A stretch of 64,000 nt of DNA, taken from Mycobacterium montefiorense. GTDB lineage: Bacteria; Actinomycetota; Actinomycetes; Mycobacteriales; Mycobacteriaceae. A model generated the notes under the pieces. It had not been told where the DNA came from. It searched no databases and worked only from the letters and a program-made list of their open reading frames with translations. The position numbers were made by a program, and so were the translations under genes. The stretch covers positions 45,303 through 109,302 of the forward strand of contig NZ_BFCH01000007.1 in the NCBI RefSeq assembly GCF_003112775.1, written 5' to 3'. Shown here piece by piece: positions 8,432-17,516 of the stretch (the first letter of the stretch is position 1; each line of letters begins with the position of its first letter).

Positions 8432-10647
8432 GACTTGTCCAGGTATTCGATGCGGTCGGTGTCGGTGAATTGCGCTGCCAGTAGCGCTAATCCGGCATGC
8501 AGGCTGGCGTCCTGATACGCGTCGGTACAGAACTCCCGGGCGGCTTCGATGAACACCAGATGGTCGACAAGCGACAGCAGCCGCAGCGTGATCGCCCTAC
8601 CGGATTGGTTGCGGCCCAGCACATCTCCCTCCCGGCGCTCTCGCAGATCCAGCTCGGAAAGCGCAAAACCGTCCAGGGTTGCGGCGACGGCACTCAGCCG
8701 CCGGCCGGCCGGGGAACCTGGTGAACTCCAGGTGGCCAGCAGACACAGGCTTGGATGCTGGCCGCGACCGATGCGGCCACGTAGCTGATGCAATTGGCTG
8801 ATTCCGAACCGGTCGGCGTCGATCACCAGCATCACCGTGGCGTTAGGGACGTCGACGCCGACCTCGATCACGGTGGTGCACACCAGCACATCGGTCTCAC
8901 CGTTGCGAAAAGCGGCCATCGCGGCGTCCTTCTCGTCGGCAGGCAACCGACCATGCATCAAGCCCAGTCGCAGATTCGCCAGCTCGCCGGAGCGCAAACG
9001 GGCGAAAAGCCCCACGGCGGTTTCCGTAGGGCGCGCGTCGTCTTCCCCTTTCCCCGACTCTTCGGTCTCGTCGATGCGGGGCGCCACCACGTAGGCCTGC
9101 CGTCCGGCGGCGACCTCCTCGACGATGCGCTGCCAGGCGCGGTCCAACCAGGCGGGCTTGTCGCGCACGAAAATAACGTTGCTGGTAATCGGCTGACGTC
9201 CGCGTGGCAGCTCACGCAATGTCGAGGTTTCCAGATCTCCGTAGACGGTCAGCGCGACGGTCCGCGGAATCGGCGTTGCGGTCATCACCAGCAGGTGCGG
9301 CGTGATGCCCGCAGCAGCCTTGGCGCGCAACTGATCTCGTTGCTCCACGCCGAACCGGTGTTGCTCGTCGACGACGACCATGCCCAGGTTGGCGAATTCA
9401 ACAGCGTCCTGCAGCAATGCGTGCGTGCCGATGACGATGCCGACCTGGCCGCCGGCGATCTCGGCCCGGACTTGTTTCTTCTGCGCGGCCGACATCGATC
9501 CGGTCAGCAGCGCCGCCCGGGTGGCGTCGTCGGCCCCGCCCAGCTGACCGCCCATCGCCAGCGGGCCCAGCACATCGTTGATCGACTGAAGATGTTGCGC
9601 AGCAAGGACTTCGGTGGGGGCCAACAGCGCGCATTGGTAGCCCGCATCGACCATCTGCAACATCGCCAGCACCGCGATGATCGTCTTGCCGGAGCCGACC
9701 TCACCTTGCAGCAGCCGGTTCATCGGGCGATTGGCCGCCAGCCCCTCGGACAGCACGTCGAGCGTTTCGCGCTGCCCGGCTGTCAGCTCGAAGGGCAAGC
9801 GGCCCAACAGTTCCGCGGCCAGTCCGGCCGACTGCCGGGGCGCCGATGGCCCCGATTGCGAAAGCTCACCGTGCCGGCGCGACACCAGCGCCCATTGCAG
9901 GCCGACGGCCTCGTCGAAGGTCAGCCGCTCGCGCGCCCGGTCCCGCTCCCCCTCGTCTTCGGCAAGGTGAATCGCGCGCAGTGCCTCGTCCTCGGACATC
10001 AACTCATGAGCGGCGACCAACTCCCCGGGCAGCGGATCAGCCACCGGATCGAGAACCTCGAGCACTTGGCGCACGCACGCGAAGATGTCCCAGCTCTGCA
10101 GCTTGGTGCTGGCCGGATAGATCGGGAAGAAGCGGCGCTCGAATGCCGACATCAACACCTCGCCGCTGACCGCCTGCGAAGCGTCGGCGATGCCACGCAG
10201 CGAGGTGCTGCCCCGGTTTTTACCGTCCGGCGAGTCGAGGATCAGGAATGCGGGGTGTGTCAGCTGCATCGCGCCCCGGAAGTATCCGACCTCACCGGAG
10301 AGCATCACCCGGGTGCCCTCGGTGAGCCCCTTCTTGAGGAAGCGCGCATTGAAGAAGGTGGCGGTGAGCTTGTTGCGTCCCGACCCGACGGTGACGAGCA
10401 GGATCTTGTTATTGGGGCGCTTGCGCATCGGGCGCTCGGAAACCTGCGTGATGGTGTCGACGACGGTGATGTGCTGGCCTTCTTCGGGCCGCTCGTCGTC
10501 GGCACCCCGGACCGCCGCGCCCTCGGTGTAGCTGCGCGGGTAGTGGCGCAGCAGGTCGTCAACCGTCCGGATGCCGAACACCTCATCGAGGGAATCCGCG
10601 GCCTTGGCGCCCAGCACGTAGTCCAGCCGGTCGCTTAGCGACGCCAC
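8428..10647 (-). CDS. recG: ATP-dependent DNA helicase RecG
   Basis: A 739-residue superfamily 2 helicase that remodels stalled replication forks and Holliday junctions. N-terminal OB-fold wedge domain (about 50-150), Walker A GEVGSGKT at 315-322, DEQH box at 427-430, TATPIPRT, and the C-terminal helicase lobe with QLRGRIGRG and the conserved RNQSGR region. GTG start at 10647 gives MASLSDRLDYVLG, as in other mycobacteria. Two bases follow the DAK2-like gene upstream, which points to one operon. Confidence 0.97.
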   Translation of the reverse strand: MASLSDRLDYVLGAKAADSLDEVFGIRTVDDLLRHYPRSYTEGAAVRGADDERPEEGQHITVVDTITQVSERPMRKRPNNKILLVTVGSGRNKLTATFFNARFLKKGLTEGTRVMLSGEVGYFRGAMQLTHPAFLILDSPDGKNRGSTSLRGIADASQAVSGEVLMSAFERRFFPIYPASTKLQSWDIFACVRQVLEVLDPVADPLPGELVAAHELMSEDEALRAIHLAEDEGERDRARERLTFDEAVGLQWALVSRRHGELSQSGPSAPRQSAGLAAELLGRLPFELTAGQRETLDVLSEGLAANRPMNRLLQGEVGSGKTIIAVLAMLQMVDAGYQCALLAPTEVLAAQHLQSINDVLGPLAMGGQLGGADDATRAALLTGSMSAAQKKQVRAEIAGGQVGIVIGTHALLQDAVEFANLGMVVVDEQHRFGVEQRDQLRAKAAAGITPHLLVMTATPIPRTVALTVYGDLETSTLRELPRGRQPITSNVIFVRDKPAWLDRAWQRIVEEVAAGRQAYVVAPRIDETEESGKGEDDARPTETAVGLFARLRSGELANLRLGLMHGRLPADEKDAAMAAFRNGETDVLVCTTVIEVGVDVPNATVMLVIDADRFGISQLHQLRGRIGRGQHPSLCLLATWSSPGSPAGRRLSAVAATLDGFALSELDLRERREGDVLGRNQSGRAITLRLLSLVDHLVFIEAAREFCTDAYQDASLHAGLALLAAQFTDTDRIEYLDKS

Positions 10648-10649
10648 GA

Positions 10650-12329
10650 TTACTCGACCCCGATCAGCAGGGCGTCGCCGCGGTGGCCGGTGCGGTAAGT
10701 CACCAGCTCGGTGCCCGGATGATGGTCGTGCACGTGCTTGTGCAGGACGGCGGTCACCGCAGCGGCGCCGTCGTCGATGCCGACACCGACCAGCACCGTC
10801 ACCAGATCGCCGCCCGAAGCCAACAGCAGGTCGAGCAGGCCGATCGCCGCCCCCGCCGCGTCGGCGGCCACGATCAGCACCTCGTCACCCGCGATGCCCA
10901 GACCGTCGCCCGGCTGGCAGCGACCCGCCCAGGTCAACGCGCTCTCGGTGGCGATGCGTACCGATCCGTATCGCGCGCTGCCGGCGGCGCGCGCCATCGT
11001 GTAGCCGTCGTCGACCGCCTGCCGGTCGGTTTCGTGCACGGCCAGCGCGGCCAGCCCCTGCACCATCGACCCCGTCGGTATCGGCACCACCTCGATGCCC
11101 CAGCCGATGGCCGCGGTGCAGCCGGCGACCAGTTCCTCGGCGGCCACGTAGCCGTTCGGCAGCACCATCACCTGCGCGGCACCGGCGTCGACGACGGCCC
11201 GCATCAGCTGGTGAGCGCTGATGGCGGTGGTCGGGTCGCCTGCCTCCGGGGCGGGCTGCAGGACCTGGGCGCCCTCGCCGGCGAACAGCTCCGCGGCGCC
11301 GTCCCCGTCGACGACCGCCAGCACCGCCCGTTCCTTGGTCCAACTGCCCGCGGGCAGCCCGGTGATCCCAGAACTCAGCGCCGAGATCACGATCTTGCTC
11401 AGCCGTCCGGCCGCCACGCCCGCTTCGACCGCGGCCCCGGCGTCATCGGTGTGCACGTGCACCGAGTAGCTGGCCTGGTTGGTGAACGGCGCGGCGGCGA
11501 TGGCCACGGAGTCACCCAACTTCATCAGCCGGTTCCGCAGGGCGTTCGCGGCGGGCGGATTGCACCCGTCCAGCCGATACATCACCTCGAACTGCGGCGC
11601 CGGCCGCTTGGTCACATCCGTTGCGGGCTGCGCCCGCGGCGAGAGCTCATAGATGGTGCGGGCCGGCGCCTGCCCGATGACGGTCGAATGCAGCGCGTCC
11701 AGCAGCACCAGCAGACCCCGCCCGCCGGCGTCCACGGCACCGGCGTCCGCAAGAACGTCCAGCTGTTCAGGGGTTTTCTCCAGCGCGACAACGGCCGCGT
11801 CGCCGGCCGCGGTGATCGCCGAGGCCAGCCCGTCGCGCGCGCTGCCGTCGACGGCGTCGGCAGCGGCCCGCAGCACCGAGACGATGGTTCCCGAGACTTC
11901 CTGGCCGCCCATCGAGCTGATCACCAGCTCGACGCCGCGATGCAACGCGGCCCCGAGCAGCACCGCGTCCAGCTGCGGCAGTTCACCGCCGGAATCGGCG
12001 GCCGCGGTCGCGGTGACGTCGGCGATGCCGCGCAGGATCTGCGACAGGATCACCCCGGAGTTGCCACGCGCACCGTTCAGCGCGCCCACCGACAGCGCCG
12101 AGGCGACCCGGGCAACGCATCCGGGGCCGCTGTCGGCACCGATCCCGGCGTTGGCCTCGGCCAGCGCGGAACGCATCGTGAACAGCATGTTTGCGCCGGT
12201 GTCGGAGTCTGCGACCGGGAACACGTTGAGGCGGTTGATCTCGTCGATGTGAGTGATCAGGTCGCTGACGGCGGCGTGCGCCCAGTCCCGCAGGGCCGGC
12301 GCGTCGAGCAGACGTTCCGGATTGCCCAC
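10650..12329 (-). CDS. DAK2 domain fatty-acid-kinase-like protein (FakA/YloV family)
   Basis: A 559-residue member of the YloV/FakA family: a Dak phosphatase (DAK2, DhaL-like) ATP-binding domain in the first 200 residues with FPVADSDTGANM at 37-48 (the Asp residues bind Mg-ATP), then a linker and a DegV-interacting C-terminal domain. In firmicutes FakA phosphorylates fatty acids bound by FakB; the mycobacterial role is unproven. GTG 12329 preceded by GAGGAGGTGGG is the chosen start. As I recall, H37Rv lists two ORFs here (Rv2974c, Rv2975c); the gene here is a single open frame. It lies two bases upstream of recG. Confidence 0.88.
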   Translation of the reverse strand: MGNPERLLDAPALRDWAHAAVSDLITHIDEINRLNVFPVADSDTGANMLFTMRSALAEANAGIGADSGPGCVARVASALSVGALNGARGNSGVILSQILRGIADVTATAAADSGGELPQLDAVLLGAALHRGVELVISSMGGQEVSGTIVSVLRAAADAVDGSARDGLASAITAAGDAAVVALEKTPEQLDVLADAGAVDAGGRGLLVLLDALHSTVIGQAPARTIYELSPRAQPATDVTKRPAPQFEVMYRLDGCNPPAANALRNRLMKLGDSVAIAAAPFTNQASYSVHVHTDDAGAAVEAGVAAGRLSKIVISALSSGITGLPAGSWTKERAVLAVVDGDGAAELFAGEGAQVLQPAPEAGDPTTAISAHQLMRAVVDAGAAQVMVLPNGYVAAEELVAGCTAAIGWGIEVVPIPTGSMVQGLAALAVHETDRQAVDDGYTMARAAGSARYGSVRIATESALTWAGRCQPGDGLGIAGDEVLIVAADAAGAAIGLLDLLLASGGDLVTVLVGVGIDDGAAAVTAVLHKHVHDHHPGTELVTYRTGHRGDALLIGVE

Positions 12330-12501
12330 TTGACCCACCTCCTCGCAGCCAGCGGCCGGCGGGCGCCAGCGTAGCGCGGCGATGACGCACGTGGCGGCTG
12401 CCCGCGAGCCACCCCTTGCCGGCAAGGGCTGACCGGCCTATTGAGCCTAGCCAGCGACAGCGACAGGATCAGAGGTGCGCCGCCGTCAGTTGTGGATCGT
12501 T

Positions 12502-12531
12502 TTGGTGGTTGCCCACCTCAGTCGGTATCCT
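12502..12531 (+). promoter_or_regulatory. Probable promoter of rpmB
   Basis: TTGGTG at 12502-12507 and TATCCT at 12526-12531 are separated by 18 bases, which fits the mycobacterial sigma-A pattern (TTGnnn, TAnnnT). It would give a leader of about 60 bases before rpmB. The remainder of the 267-base gap from 12330 shows no gene. Confidence 0.45.
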
Positions 12532-12596
12532 AAACTGTCGCGGCGCGTCTCGACCTTATCCGTGCCGGACCCCCGAACATTTGAGGAGCTACAACG

Positions 12597-12791
12597 ATGG
12601 CCGCTGTGTGCGATATCTGCGGGAAAGGCCCCGGCTTCGGTAAGTCGGTGTCGCACTCCCACCGCCGCACCAGCCGGCGCTGGGACCCCAACGTTCAGGT
12701 TGTGCACGTCGTGTCTCGTCCCGGCGGCAACAAGAAGCGCGTCAACGCCTGCGCGTCCTGCATCAAGGCCGGCAAGGTCGTCCGGGGCTAG
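12597..12791 (+). CDS. rpmB: 50S ribosomal protein L28, zinc-binding (C+) form
   Basis: A 64-residue L28 protein. Two CxxC pairs (C5/C8 and C52/C55) form the zinc-ribbon of the zinc-containing paralogue; zinc-independent copies made during zinc limitation lack them. GAGGAG at 12583-12588 is a clear ribosome-binding site. It is transcribed divergently from the DAK2-recG operon. Mycobacteria carry several rpmB copies, so this is probably the zinc-replete housekeeping form. Its 3' end is only 20 bases from the convergent SDR gene of the accessory island. Confidence 0.95.
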   Translation: MAAVCDICGKGPGFGKSVSHSHRRTSRRWDPNVQVVHVVSRPGGNKKRVNACASCIKAGKVVRG

Positions 12792-12811
12792 TCCGGGGCC
12801 AGCGGCCGCGG

Positions 12812-13633
12812 CTACATCACGATGTGCCCGGCGTCGACAGGTATCGACACACCGGTCACGTAGCGCGCCCGGGGACCGACCAGCCACAGCACCGCTTCCG
12901 TCACGTCCTGCGGTTCGACCAACGGCACGTCGGGCAACAGCATCTGGGCGACCGCGGGGTTCGGATTCTCCAGCATCCGGTTCACCACGAAGTCGTTGAT
13001 GATCATCGGTGTGGCGACACCGCTCGGGTGCACCGAGTTGACCCGAATCTTGTGTGGCGCATACGCATTGGCGGCCGAACGCATTAGCCCCACCACGCCG
13101 TGCTTGGATGCGGCGTAGGCGAACATTGCGGCGCTGCCGTCGCCGCCCCGACCGGTCAGGCCCTGCGACGAACTGACCAGCACGATCGACCCGCCCCGGC
13201 CCTTGCGGACGATCGACGGCACCGTCGCCAGCAGCGTGTGCCAGACCCCCTTGAGATTGGTGTCGACGATCGAGTTGAACACCGGCTCGGAATGGATTTC
13301 CGGGTCGCCGATCGCCACCACTCCGGCGTTCGCGATGACGATATCGACCTCCCCGAGATCGTCGATGCCGCTTTGCACCGCCGCTTCCAATTGGGGCAGG
13401 TCGCGGACGTCGGCGACGACGGTCACGGCCTTGCGACCTGCGGCTTCGACCAGCCGTGCGGTCTCGTCGAGATCCGACTTGCTCCCCAGCGGGTAGGGAA
13501 TCGCGTCGATGTCGGCGCAGATGTCCACGGCGATGATGTCGGCGCCCTGTTCGGCGAGCGCCACGGCGTGGCTGCGGCCCTGGCCGCGCGCTGCACCGGT
13601 GATGACGGCGACCGAGTTGTCGAGTTCACCCAT
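12812..13633 (-). CDS. Mycofactocin-coupled SDR family oxidoreductase
   Basis: A 273-residue short-chain dehydrogenase. TGAARGQG at 12-19 binds NAD; NAG at 102-104; Y173 and K177 form the YxxxK pair (FAYAASKHG). The segment DICADIDAIPYPLGS followed by a DLDETARLVEAAGRK insertion is the signature of the mycofactocin-associated SDR family, whose members keep a tightly bound nicotinamide that is recycled by the peptide-derived cofactor mycofactocin. Substrates of the family are alcohols, carveol-like terpenes or sterols; the one here is unknown. Two bases downstream of the next SDR gene and co-transcribed with it. Not present at this place in M. tuberculosis. Confidence 0.9.
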   Translation of the reverse strand: MGELDNSVAVITGAARGQGRSHAVALAEQGADIIAVDICADIDAIPYPLGSKSDLDETARLVEAAGRKAVTVVADVRDLPQLEAAVQSGIDDLGEVDIVIANAGVVAIGDPEIHSEPVFNSIVDTNLKGVWHTLLATVPSIVRKGRGGSIVLVSSSQGLTGRGGDGSAAMFAYAASKHGVVGLMRSAANAYAPHKIRVNSVHPSGVATPMIINDFVVNRMLENPNPAVAQMLLPDVPLVEPQDVTEAVLWLVGPRARYVTGVSIPVDAGHIVM

Positions 13634-13635
13634 GG

Positions 13636-14526
13636 CTATACCTCCAGCGTTGTCCCGGTCTGTTCTTCGGCGAAGGCCACCAGCCGGGCGGCCGCGTCAT
13701 AGTCGCACGCCAGCGGTGTGCGACCGATCATGGCCGGCTCGCCGCGCAGGCCAAGCCTGCCGCTGACGCCTACGAAGCTGCCCGGCGGAACCGGCTCGCT
13801 GATGCAGTACAAGGTCGGCGCCGCACCTTCGTCGATGTCGTTGGCCAGCCGGTCGGCCACCACCGTGACGGCTTTGTGGGCCAGCGACATCAGCGGTGCG
13901 TCCGAGAGATTGGACAGGTTCGAGGCCACCCACCCCGGGTAGGTGAGTTGGCTGACGATCGGCGATCCCGCGGCGCGCAGCCGGCGGTCCAGCTCGAGCC
14001 CCCACAGCATCACCGCGAGCTTCGACATGGCATAGCTACCGAGCCTCGTCCACTTGTTGCGGCGCAGGTGCAGGTCGTCGAGTCGCAGGGTGGCCGACTT
14101 GTGCGCATCGGAGCCGACGTTGATGATCTGCGAACGCACCCGCGGCAACAGCAGATTGGTCAGCGCGAACGGTCCCAGCAGGTTGGTGCCCAGCGTCATC
14201 TCGAAGCCGTCTACGGTGTCGGTGCGTCGATCGGTGAGCGTGCCGGCGTTATTGATCAGGATGTCGATATCGCCGTCCACCTGATCGGGAAAGGCTCGCA
14301 CCGACGACTGGTCGGCGAGATCGAGTTTGACCACCGATGTCGAGCCACCCATCTGTTCGGCCCGTTGCTTGCCAAGGTCGGTGTTGCGTACAGCCAGGAT
14401 CACCTGGGCGCCGGCTTTGACCAGCGCTTGCGCGGTGCCCAGCCCAACGCCGTTGGTGGCTCCGGTCACGATGACCCGCTTGCCGGTCAAGTTGCCGAGG
14501 CGGCTCGGCGTCCAAGGTAACGTCAC
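13636..14526 (-). CDS. Short-chain dehydrogenase, retinol-dehydrogenase-like
   Basis: A 296-residue SDR similar to retinol dehydrogenase/WW-domain oxidoreductase types. TGATNGVG at 21-28 is the NAD(P) motif, NNAG at 92-95, and SYAMSKL gives Y165 and K169. The R in AVRNTD after the second strand suggests NADPH. C-terminal part covers the membrane-facing substrate region seen in this subfamily. It begins the two-gene minus-strand operon of the accessory island, 84 bases from the divergent SnoaL gene. Confidence 0.88.
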   Translation of the reverse strand: MTLPWTPSRLGNLTGKRVIVTGATNGVGLGTAQALVKAGAQVILAVRNTDLGKQRAEQMGGSTSVVKLDLADQSSVRAFPDQVDGDIDILINNAGTLTDRRTDTVDGFEMTLGTNLLGPFALTNLLLPRVRSQIINVGSDAHKSATLRLDDLHLRRNKWTRLGSYAMSKLAVMLWGLELDRRLRAAGSPIVSQLTYPGWVASNLSNLSDAPLMSLAHKAVTVVADRLANDIDEGAAPTLYCISEPVPPGSFVGVSGRLGLRGEPAMIGRTPLACDYDAAARLVAFAEEQTGTTLEV

Positions 14527-14610
14527 GGCGACTAAGAGTAATGGGCGGTTCTATGTAAGTTGGGTCAGTTCTGCCAACATGGTCTGCAAACGGCACAGGA
14601 GTGGCTTGGC

Positions 14611-15054
14611 ATGAGTGACAGCGCGCGAGAAATCACCAACCTGATCTACACCTACGCCGAGCTCCTCGACGGTGGTGACCTGGACGGGGTTGCCGGGCTT
14701 TTCGAACATGGCCGCATCTGCGGCATGGAAGATGGTCCGCCGGAGACGGTGTTCGAGGGATCCGCCCGGGTGCGGCAGATGTACGACATGGCCACCCGCA
14801 TCTACGACGACGGCACCCCGAAGACCAAGCACAACACCAGCAATGTGCAGCTCCACATCGACGACGGCGCGGGGACCGCACGCAGCACGTCCTACTACTG
14901 CGTCACGCAGGCCACCCCGGATCTTCCGCTGCAAGTGATCGTCACTGGGCATTACAAAGACACTTTTCACCGGGTGGACGGCGCCTGGTGGTTCGACAGC
15001 CGCATCATGTTCGTCGACCAGCTCGGCGATGTCAGCCAGCACCTGAAGTTCTGA
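14611..15054 (+). CDS. SnoaL/NTF2-like fold protein, possible isomerase or hydratase
   Basis: A 147-residue single-domain protein with the cone-shaped NTF2-like (SnoaL_4) pattern: MSDSAREITNLIYTYAELLD at the start, central FEHGRI and HNTSNVQLHID, and C-terminal GAWWFDSRIMFVDQLGD. Family members include aromatic-ring dioxygenase small subunits, ketosteroid isomerase and dehydratases. ATG 14611 was chosen because AGGAG lies nine bases upstream; an upstream in-frame start at 14560 has no support. First gene of a four-gene operon; four bases precede the sulfotransferase. Confidence 0.85.
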   Translation: MSDSAREITNLIYTYAELLDGGDLDGVAGLFEHGRICGMEDGPPETVFEGSARVRQMYDMATRIYDDGTPKTKHNTSNVQLHIDDGAGTARSTSYYCVTQATPDLPLQVIVTGHYKDTFHRVDGAWWFDSRIMFVDQLGDVSQHLKF

Positions 15055-15058
15055 ACGC

Positions 15059-16276
15059 GTGGCAGCCTCGAGCGCTTTTGACTTAGCCGCGGTGCAGGCC
15101 GACGCGCAGCGCAAGGAGACCCTGACCGATTGGGGCCCCGGCGAATTCGAGGGTCCACTGCAGGTGTTGCTGGACGACTACGCGCGGGCCGACCTGAACG
15201 CCATCGGGCTGCACATCCTGAGCTCGGGCATCGTGCACAGCCTGCGCATGCGGCTTCGCACCCAGGAGTGGATCCGCCGCCACCCGGAGATCCTCGAGGA
15301 GCGGGTCGCCGCGCCAATCGTCGTCGTCGGGATGATGCGCAGCGGCACCACGCTGCTGCAACGACTGCTGGCCGCCGACCCGCGCTTCATCTGCGCCTAC
15401 GGGTGGGAGGTCGTCGAGGTCGCGCCCAAGCTCGACTATCGGTTCAGCGATGTCGTCGATCCGCGCATCCCGATCAGCCGAGCGCGCGAAACGAAAACCC
15501 GTGAGCTGGCGCCGGATCTGTTCGCCATCCACCCGATGTACGCAGGAGAAGCCGAGGAAGAAATCGTTTTCCTGGCTGACGCGTTTTTGTCCCATGTCCC
15601 CGAATCAGGAGCCCACCTTCCGCATTACCGGTCCTGGCTCGACGAGCAGGACTTCTCCCCCGCCTACGAACACCTGCACCGCATGTTGCAATTCGTTCAG
15701 TGGCAAAAGCGGCAACGTTGTTCGGGGGGCGGACTCCAAGCACCGCGCTGGGTGCTGAAATCGCCTGCGCACCTGGGCTATCTGGACAAGCTGGCAGCAC
15801 GGTTTCCCGGCCTGCACGTGGTGCACATGCATCGCGACCCGCGCACCACGATCGCCTCGGGCGCCAGTCTGAACGCCACGCTGCACGCGATGCACGCCGA
15901 CACCGTCGACGTACACCGGGTCGGCGCGCAGTGGCTGGCGCGGATGGGCTGGACCAACGACCGGGCCATGTCGGCTCGCGACGGGTGGGCCCGCCAAACC
16001 GGTGGCGAGGCCACAGTGGTCACCGACATCGGATACGACGAGGCGGTGGCCGATCCGATCGGGCAGGTGGCCCGCGTCTACGACGCCATTGGCCTGCCGC
16101 TGATAGATGCCGCCGAGGACGCGATGCGGCGCTGGCTGCACGAGCGTCCCCGCGAGGCGGCCCGCCCGCCCTACGGACTGGACAACTACGGTCTGCTTCC
16201 CGAACAGGTCGACGAGCGATTCGCTTTGTACAACAAGCGCTTTGAACAGCACATCGGAGGAACAGCACATGCCTGA
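15059..16276 (+). CDS. Sulfotransferase family protein (Sulfotransfer_3)
   Basis: A 405-residue PAPS-dependent sulfotransferase-like protein. The 5'-phosphosulfate-binding loop reads VVVGMMRSGTTLLQRLL at about 88-104 and the 3'-phosphate-binding part is HMHRDPRTTIASGASL in the middle. Mycobacteria have many paralogues; as I recall Rv3529c in the cholesterol region is one. GTG 15059 follows the previous stop by four bases. The start of the DUF1214 gene lies inside its last eight bases. Probable substrate is a lipid or sterol-type hydroxyl group, by association with three SDRs; that is inference. Some members lack activity. Confidence 0.87.
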   Translation: MAASSAFDLAAVQADAQRKETLTDWGPGEFEGPLQVLLDDYARADLNAIGLHILSSGIVHSLRMRLRTQEWIRRHPEILEERVAAPIVVVGMMRSGTTLLQRLLAADPRFICAYGWEVVEVAPKLDYRFSDVVDPRIPISRARETKTRELAPDLFAIHPMYAGEAEEEIVFLADAFLSHVPESGAHLPHYRSWLDEQDFSPAYEHLHRMLQFVQWQKRQRCSGGGLQAPRWVLKSPAHLGYLDKLAARFPGLHVVHMHRDPRTTIASGASLNATLHAMHADTVDVHRVGAQWLARMGWTNDRAMSARDGWARQTGGEATVVTDIGYDEAVADPIGQVARVYDAIGLPLIDAAEDAMRRWLHERPREAARPPYGLDNYGLLPEQVDERFALYNKRFEQHIGGTAHA

Positions 16277-17516
16277 CGATCCAGTCTCGACCGCATCCCA
16301 GCGCGAACAAGAGCTGGCCGCCCTCGACCTGATCGAGCATCCGACCGTCAAAGCCGCCTACCGCAGCGTGGCGCAGACCTGGCTGGGCCGCGCCAAGGCA
16401 TCCGATGCGATGCGCGAGCGGTTCGACGATTCATTCGCCGAGGTGATGTTCTCCGCGGCGGTGTGGTCGTCCAATCAGGACAAGCTGCGGCCCAAGGTCA
16501 GCTGCATCACCCGGCTCGCCCACCCGGTGGAAGGCCGAAACATTCCCGGATCACGTTGGGGCATTGACAATCCCGACAGCGTGTACCGGGTGATCCCGAT
16601 CTCGGGAGACGAGCGCTACGAGATCCACGGCCGGGTCGGCGAGCACCGCATGACCGAGAACTACTTCACGCTGTGGGATGCGAACATGGGCACCGTCAAC
16701 GTGCTCAACGGTCGCACCATGGTGGTCGACTCCGACGGCAGCTACACCATCACCGTCGACGCCGAGCCCGCCAACGGGCGACCCAATCACGTGCAGGCTT
16801 CTGCGGCGGCCCACGAGTTCTACATCCGTGACGTGCTGCTGGACTGGGGCCGCGACGACCCCAATCATATTGAGGCGCAACGGCTTGGCGGCCATCCCGC
16901 AACGCCCGCGCGCACCCTCGACGAGCAGGCCGAGGCCACCGCCGCGATGATGGATTACTTCGCCAACTTCACCGGCAAGCTCAGCCACGGCGTGTACAAG
17001 ATGCCCGCCAACCAGTTCAACCTGGCGTGGTCGGCCGACAAAGTCGGCGCGATGCGCAACCAGGTCTATGTGATGGGCCGCTTCGAGCTCGAGCCCGACG
17101 AAGCGTTCGTGGTCGACCTCAGCGACGGCGGCGCCGAATACTTCACCGTTCCGCTGAGCAATATCTGGGGCACCACACTCGATCTCGTCGACCGCACCGG
17201 CAGCCTCAACAAGGCGCAGTCGGTCGCCGGCGAGGACGGCACGTACACCTACGTGATCTCGCCCGTCGATCCCGGCGTGGCGAACTGGATCGACTCCGAT
17301 GGCCTGCGGGAGGCCATCTTGACCCTGCGCATGGCGGAGTTCGGCGAGACCGGTCCGCGTGCAGACCTTGGCGCGCGCGGCCGGGTGATCAAACTCGACC
17401 GGCTCGACGCCGAGGTGCCGCACCTGCCGCGGGTGAGCGCCCAGGAGCGCGCCGCACAACTGGCCGACCGGCGCAAAGCCTATCTGCGCCGGCTACCGGA
17501 AGGGACGATCTGTTGA
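16269..17516 (+). CDS. DUF1214 domain-containing protein
   Basis: A 415-residue protein without signal peptide or membrane helix. The C-terminal half carries the DUF1214-type beta-rich pattern (FELEPDEAFVVDL, EYFTVPLSNIWGT, YTYVISPVDPGVANWID), and an N-terminal part contains ISGDERYEIHGRVGEHRMTENYFTLWD. No catalytic motif is recognised. Such proteins occur in mycobacteria next to SDRs and sulfotransferases. The ATG overlaps the sulfotransferase stop by eight bases, and its TGA overlaps the ATG of the SDR by one base (TGATG), so expression of the set is tightly coupled. Confidence 0.82.
   Translation: MPDDPVSTASQREQELAALDLIEHPTVKAAYRSVAQTWLGRAKASDAMRERFDDSFAEVMFSAAVWSSNQDKLRPKVSCITRLAHPVEGRNIPGSRWGIDNPDSVYRVIPISGDERYEIHGRVGEHRMTENYFTLWDANMGTVNVLNGRTMVVDSDGSYTITVDAEPANGRPNHVQASAAAHEFYIRDVLLDWGRDDPNHIEAQRLGGHPATPARTLDEQAEATAAMMDYFANFTGKLSHGVYKMPANQFNLAWSADKVGAMRNQVYVMGRFELEPDEAFVVDLSDGGAEYFTVPLSNIWGTTLDLVDRTGSLNKAQSVAGEDGTYTYVISPVDPGVANWIDSDGLREAILTLRMAEFGETGPRADLGARGRVIKLDRLDAEVPHLPRVSAQERAAQLADRRKAYLRRLPEGTIC

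Noticed and set aside
8788..10638. A 616-codon plus-strand frame opposite recG
   Set aside because: Same kind of shadow; recG is intact on the other strand.
10683..12374. A 563-codon plus-strand frame opposite the DAK2-like gene
   Set aside because: Shadow frame, no recognisable domain and no ribosome-binding site.
14527..14610. Looked for a KstR-type AACnnGTT operator ahead of the island operon
   Set aside because: No matching palindrome is present, so a direct link to the cholesterol regulon cannot be supported.
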